From Thiorhodospira sibirica ATCC 700588 (GTDB lineage Bacteria > Pseudomonadota > Gammaproteobacteria > Ectothiorhodospirales > Ectothiorhodospiraceae), in the NCBI RefSeq assembly GCF_000227725.2, contig NZ_MU255056.1, positions 925,043 through 989,042 of the forward strand: 64,000 bases of DNA. The letters run 5' to 3'. Shown here in pieces: positions 63,601-64,000 of the stretch (position 1 is its first letter; each line of letters begins with the position of its first letter). The notes beneath the pieces are model-generated. The model had not been told where the DNA came from. It ran no database searches and worked only from the letters and a program-made list of their open reading frames with translations. The position numbers were made by a program, and so were the translations under genes.

Positions 63601-64000
63601 CAGCCGCCTGATTCAGGCCAATTTCCCCCTCGCCCCATAAGGGCCGCACCCCGATCATAGGACGCTGCGGGGCTACCGCCATGCGCAATGAACGATTAAC
63701 AGGCCGACCGCCCTCTTCAAACAGGGTCACCCGCAGCCGTGCCTCCAGAGGGCGAGAGCTCTCGGGCAAGGTATTCAGTAGCAGCGCCAGACGGGACTGC
63801 CCTTGGGCATCGGTTGCAGGCACCGTCAGGCTGTGGCGAAAGGGTGTCCAGGATTCATCGGCACGGCCGAAATGATAGCCCGGATAGCCTTCCAGCGAGC
63901 CTTGCTGCGCCTCAATGAGCAGTTCTGCTTCACCGCGCAAACCCGCTGCCACGGCCCCATAAAGAAAACGCGCCGCAATCTCCACCGCTAGCGGTTGGCC
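60659..64000 (-). CDS. Bacterial alpha-2-macroglobulin, N-terminus cut by window edge
   Basis: At least 1113 codons, open to the right edge; the GTG at 63985 is internal. YPYGCLEQVTSRALPLLY contains the CxEQ thioester motif that covalently traps attacking proteases. MG domains precede it and an alpha-helical TED domain follows (NAEGGFGLWSSGGPADLWLS). Full-length members are about 1600-1900 residues with a lipoprotein signal, so 500 or more residues lie outside. It often pairs with pbpC, which would be beyond the left end of this transcript or elsewhere. Confidence 0.93.
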   Translation of the reverse strand, partial: GQPLAVEIAARFLYGAVAAGLRGEAELLIEAQQGSLEGYPGYHFGRADESWTPFRHSLTVPATDAQGQSRLALLLNTLPESSRPLEARLRVTLFEEGGRPVNRSLRMAVAPQRPMIGVRPLWGEGEIGLNQAAEFAIIALSSQGEAMSAYPLEWVLYEEVRDYFWYRDHEHWAYRTVSTDRYLSSGKIQTGTAEQPGTLRLQQDWGHYRLEIKDPHSGAVSSFAFSVGYGSTGQATQTPDKMQVTLDKAQYLPGEKAKVRLVPPFAGEVVLAVLNDGVRGVYRAQVPAEGAEFLLPVGDWQAGAYITATALRPAQAGASRGPARAVGLAWLAMDRSPRTLDVTLTAPEQITPRQSVVIPVQVKGHSGPASMTLAAVDDAVLQITAYRAPDPAAHYYGKRQLGVEIRDLYGRLLDGWLGNPGSIRTGGDIGAENLAALGKRSSRVVSLFSGVVALDAKGYGEVTLDIPDFNGRLRLMAVAFNAEAVGSAQTTVLVRDPLIAEPSLPRFLAPGDAADVRLSLTALDAPAGTYTVSLAGDGEVIAAQSTLTLNLLPEQRAWMDVRVHARQIGDGQLHLQLQGPDAMAIERHWDLSVRPAHAFITRTRSGYLQPGEALRIDPELLSDVHPDQARASILLASVPTVDVASLLKQLQQYPYGCLEQVTSRALPLLYWHTEQPPATHRGIQQAIARIEAMQNAEGGFGLWSSGGPADLWLSAYALDFLQQAQQVGVSINEASYRRGLAFLGRAVASGDFESAQLPAVSYAHYVLAHSGTSKTAELRHFADTYLAALPTRMAKAHLGAALTHAGDSARADNAFNAAYGHQETASGTWIYRTYGSDLRDRAALLALAAVSQRPVETLFELATQLQERYQPNMAVSTQEMAWLLVAAHHLKSRSAAFEFTLDGQRQQVTQGIWLSALPVDRLRQGITLSQNGTQALYYALSTAGFPLNDSGPSSHGLQLSRQFYTREGTPLTLEQLSQNEVVVAVLEGQMQRPYLPARRLLVVDLLAAGFELENAALGGANLRDLAWLGETLTGLIDPEATQSTGVVHVDLRDDRFIAQLDLSQEDNQFKVAYLMRAVTPGEYALPPSFVEDMYAPSAHARTAGARVKILPAP

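Noticed and set aside
1-64000. CRISPR arrays
   Set aside because: No regularly spaced direct repeats with unique spacers were found; the repeats present are palindromic and dispersed.

Overview
The window looks like chromosomal DNA of a sulfur-oxidising, autotrophic gammaproteobacterium, probably near the purple sulfur bacteria and their relatives. The reasons are a complete rhodanese-TusA-DsrE3A-sHdr-LbpA operon for cytoplasmic sulfane sulfur oxidation, a tkt-gap-pgk-pyk-fba block of Calvin-cycle type, cytochrome c maturation (CcmI), and gammaproteobacterial versions of BioH/BioC, TamB, CheV, PriA and CoaBC. No rRNA, tRNA, CRISPR array or intact prophage was found, so the species cannot be named.

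Layout. 0-0.8 kb is eroded accessory DNA: an edge-cut Rpn-like nuclease, an MntA antitoxin, a truncated HepT toxin and an AlbA_2 fragment. 0.9-4.6 kb holds an MFS permease and a receiver-exonuclease III-hydrolase unit. 4.6-14.3 kb is one long leftward run (coaBC-priA-proA-nadD-tolC-scpA-dctQM). 14.4-15.6 kb is a dead IS5-family element, followed by a methyltransferase. 16.4-26.4 kb runs leftward: tkt-gap-pgk-pyk-fba, then bioH-bioC-rnfD. 26.8-30.3 kb has ccmI, a small conserved gene and an orphan V-ATPase subunit I. 30.4-31.1 kb holds decayed GNAT and methyltransferase genes around an attC-like site. 31.1-38.6 kb is the sulfur operon. 39.1-42.4 kb has ruvA, a frameshifted ruvC, mobB, Anbu and cbiO. 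42.5-46.0 kb is tamB. 46.2-49.3 kb is a polysaccharide ABC exporter with a hidden 58-residue gene and a methyltransferase. 49.4-54.8 kb has an MltF-like transglycosylase, cheV, a sensor kinase and a Crp-type regulator. 55.2-56.8 kb holds small stress and envelope genes. 56.8-58.5 kb is an IS607-like element that ends inside recF, followed by dnaN and an alpha-2-macroglobulin gene cut by the right edge.

How it works together. The sulfur operon should pass sulfane sulfur from rhodanese through TusA and DsrE to the sHdr complex, which oxidises it with help from the lipoate protein LbpA. The electrons would support CO2 fixation, to which the sugar-phosphate genes contribute.

The most unusual signals are structural. 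GC skew runs in a sawtooth across gene strands. A REP/REPIN-like palindrome family has five composite copies, several doubling as terminator-like hairpins, and related copies lie in frame inside priA. TnpB is retained with its transposase reduced to a 47-residue stub, in an element that has cut recF. A second, solo copy of that element's end hairpin lies 1.4 kb away. An integron-like cassette scar sits at one of the skew jumps.
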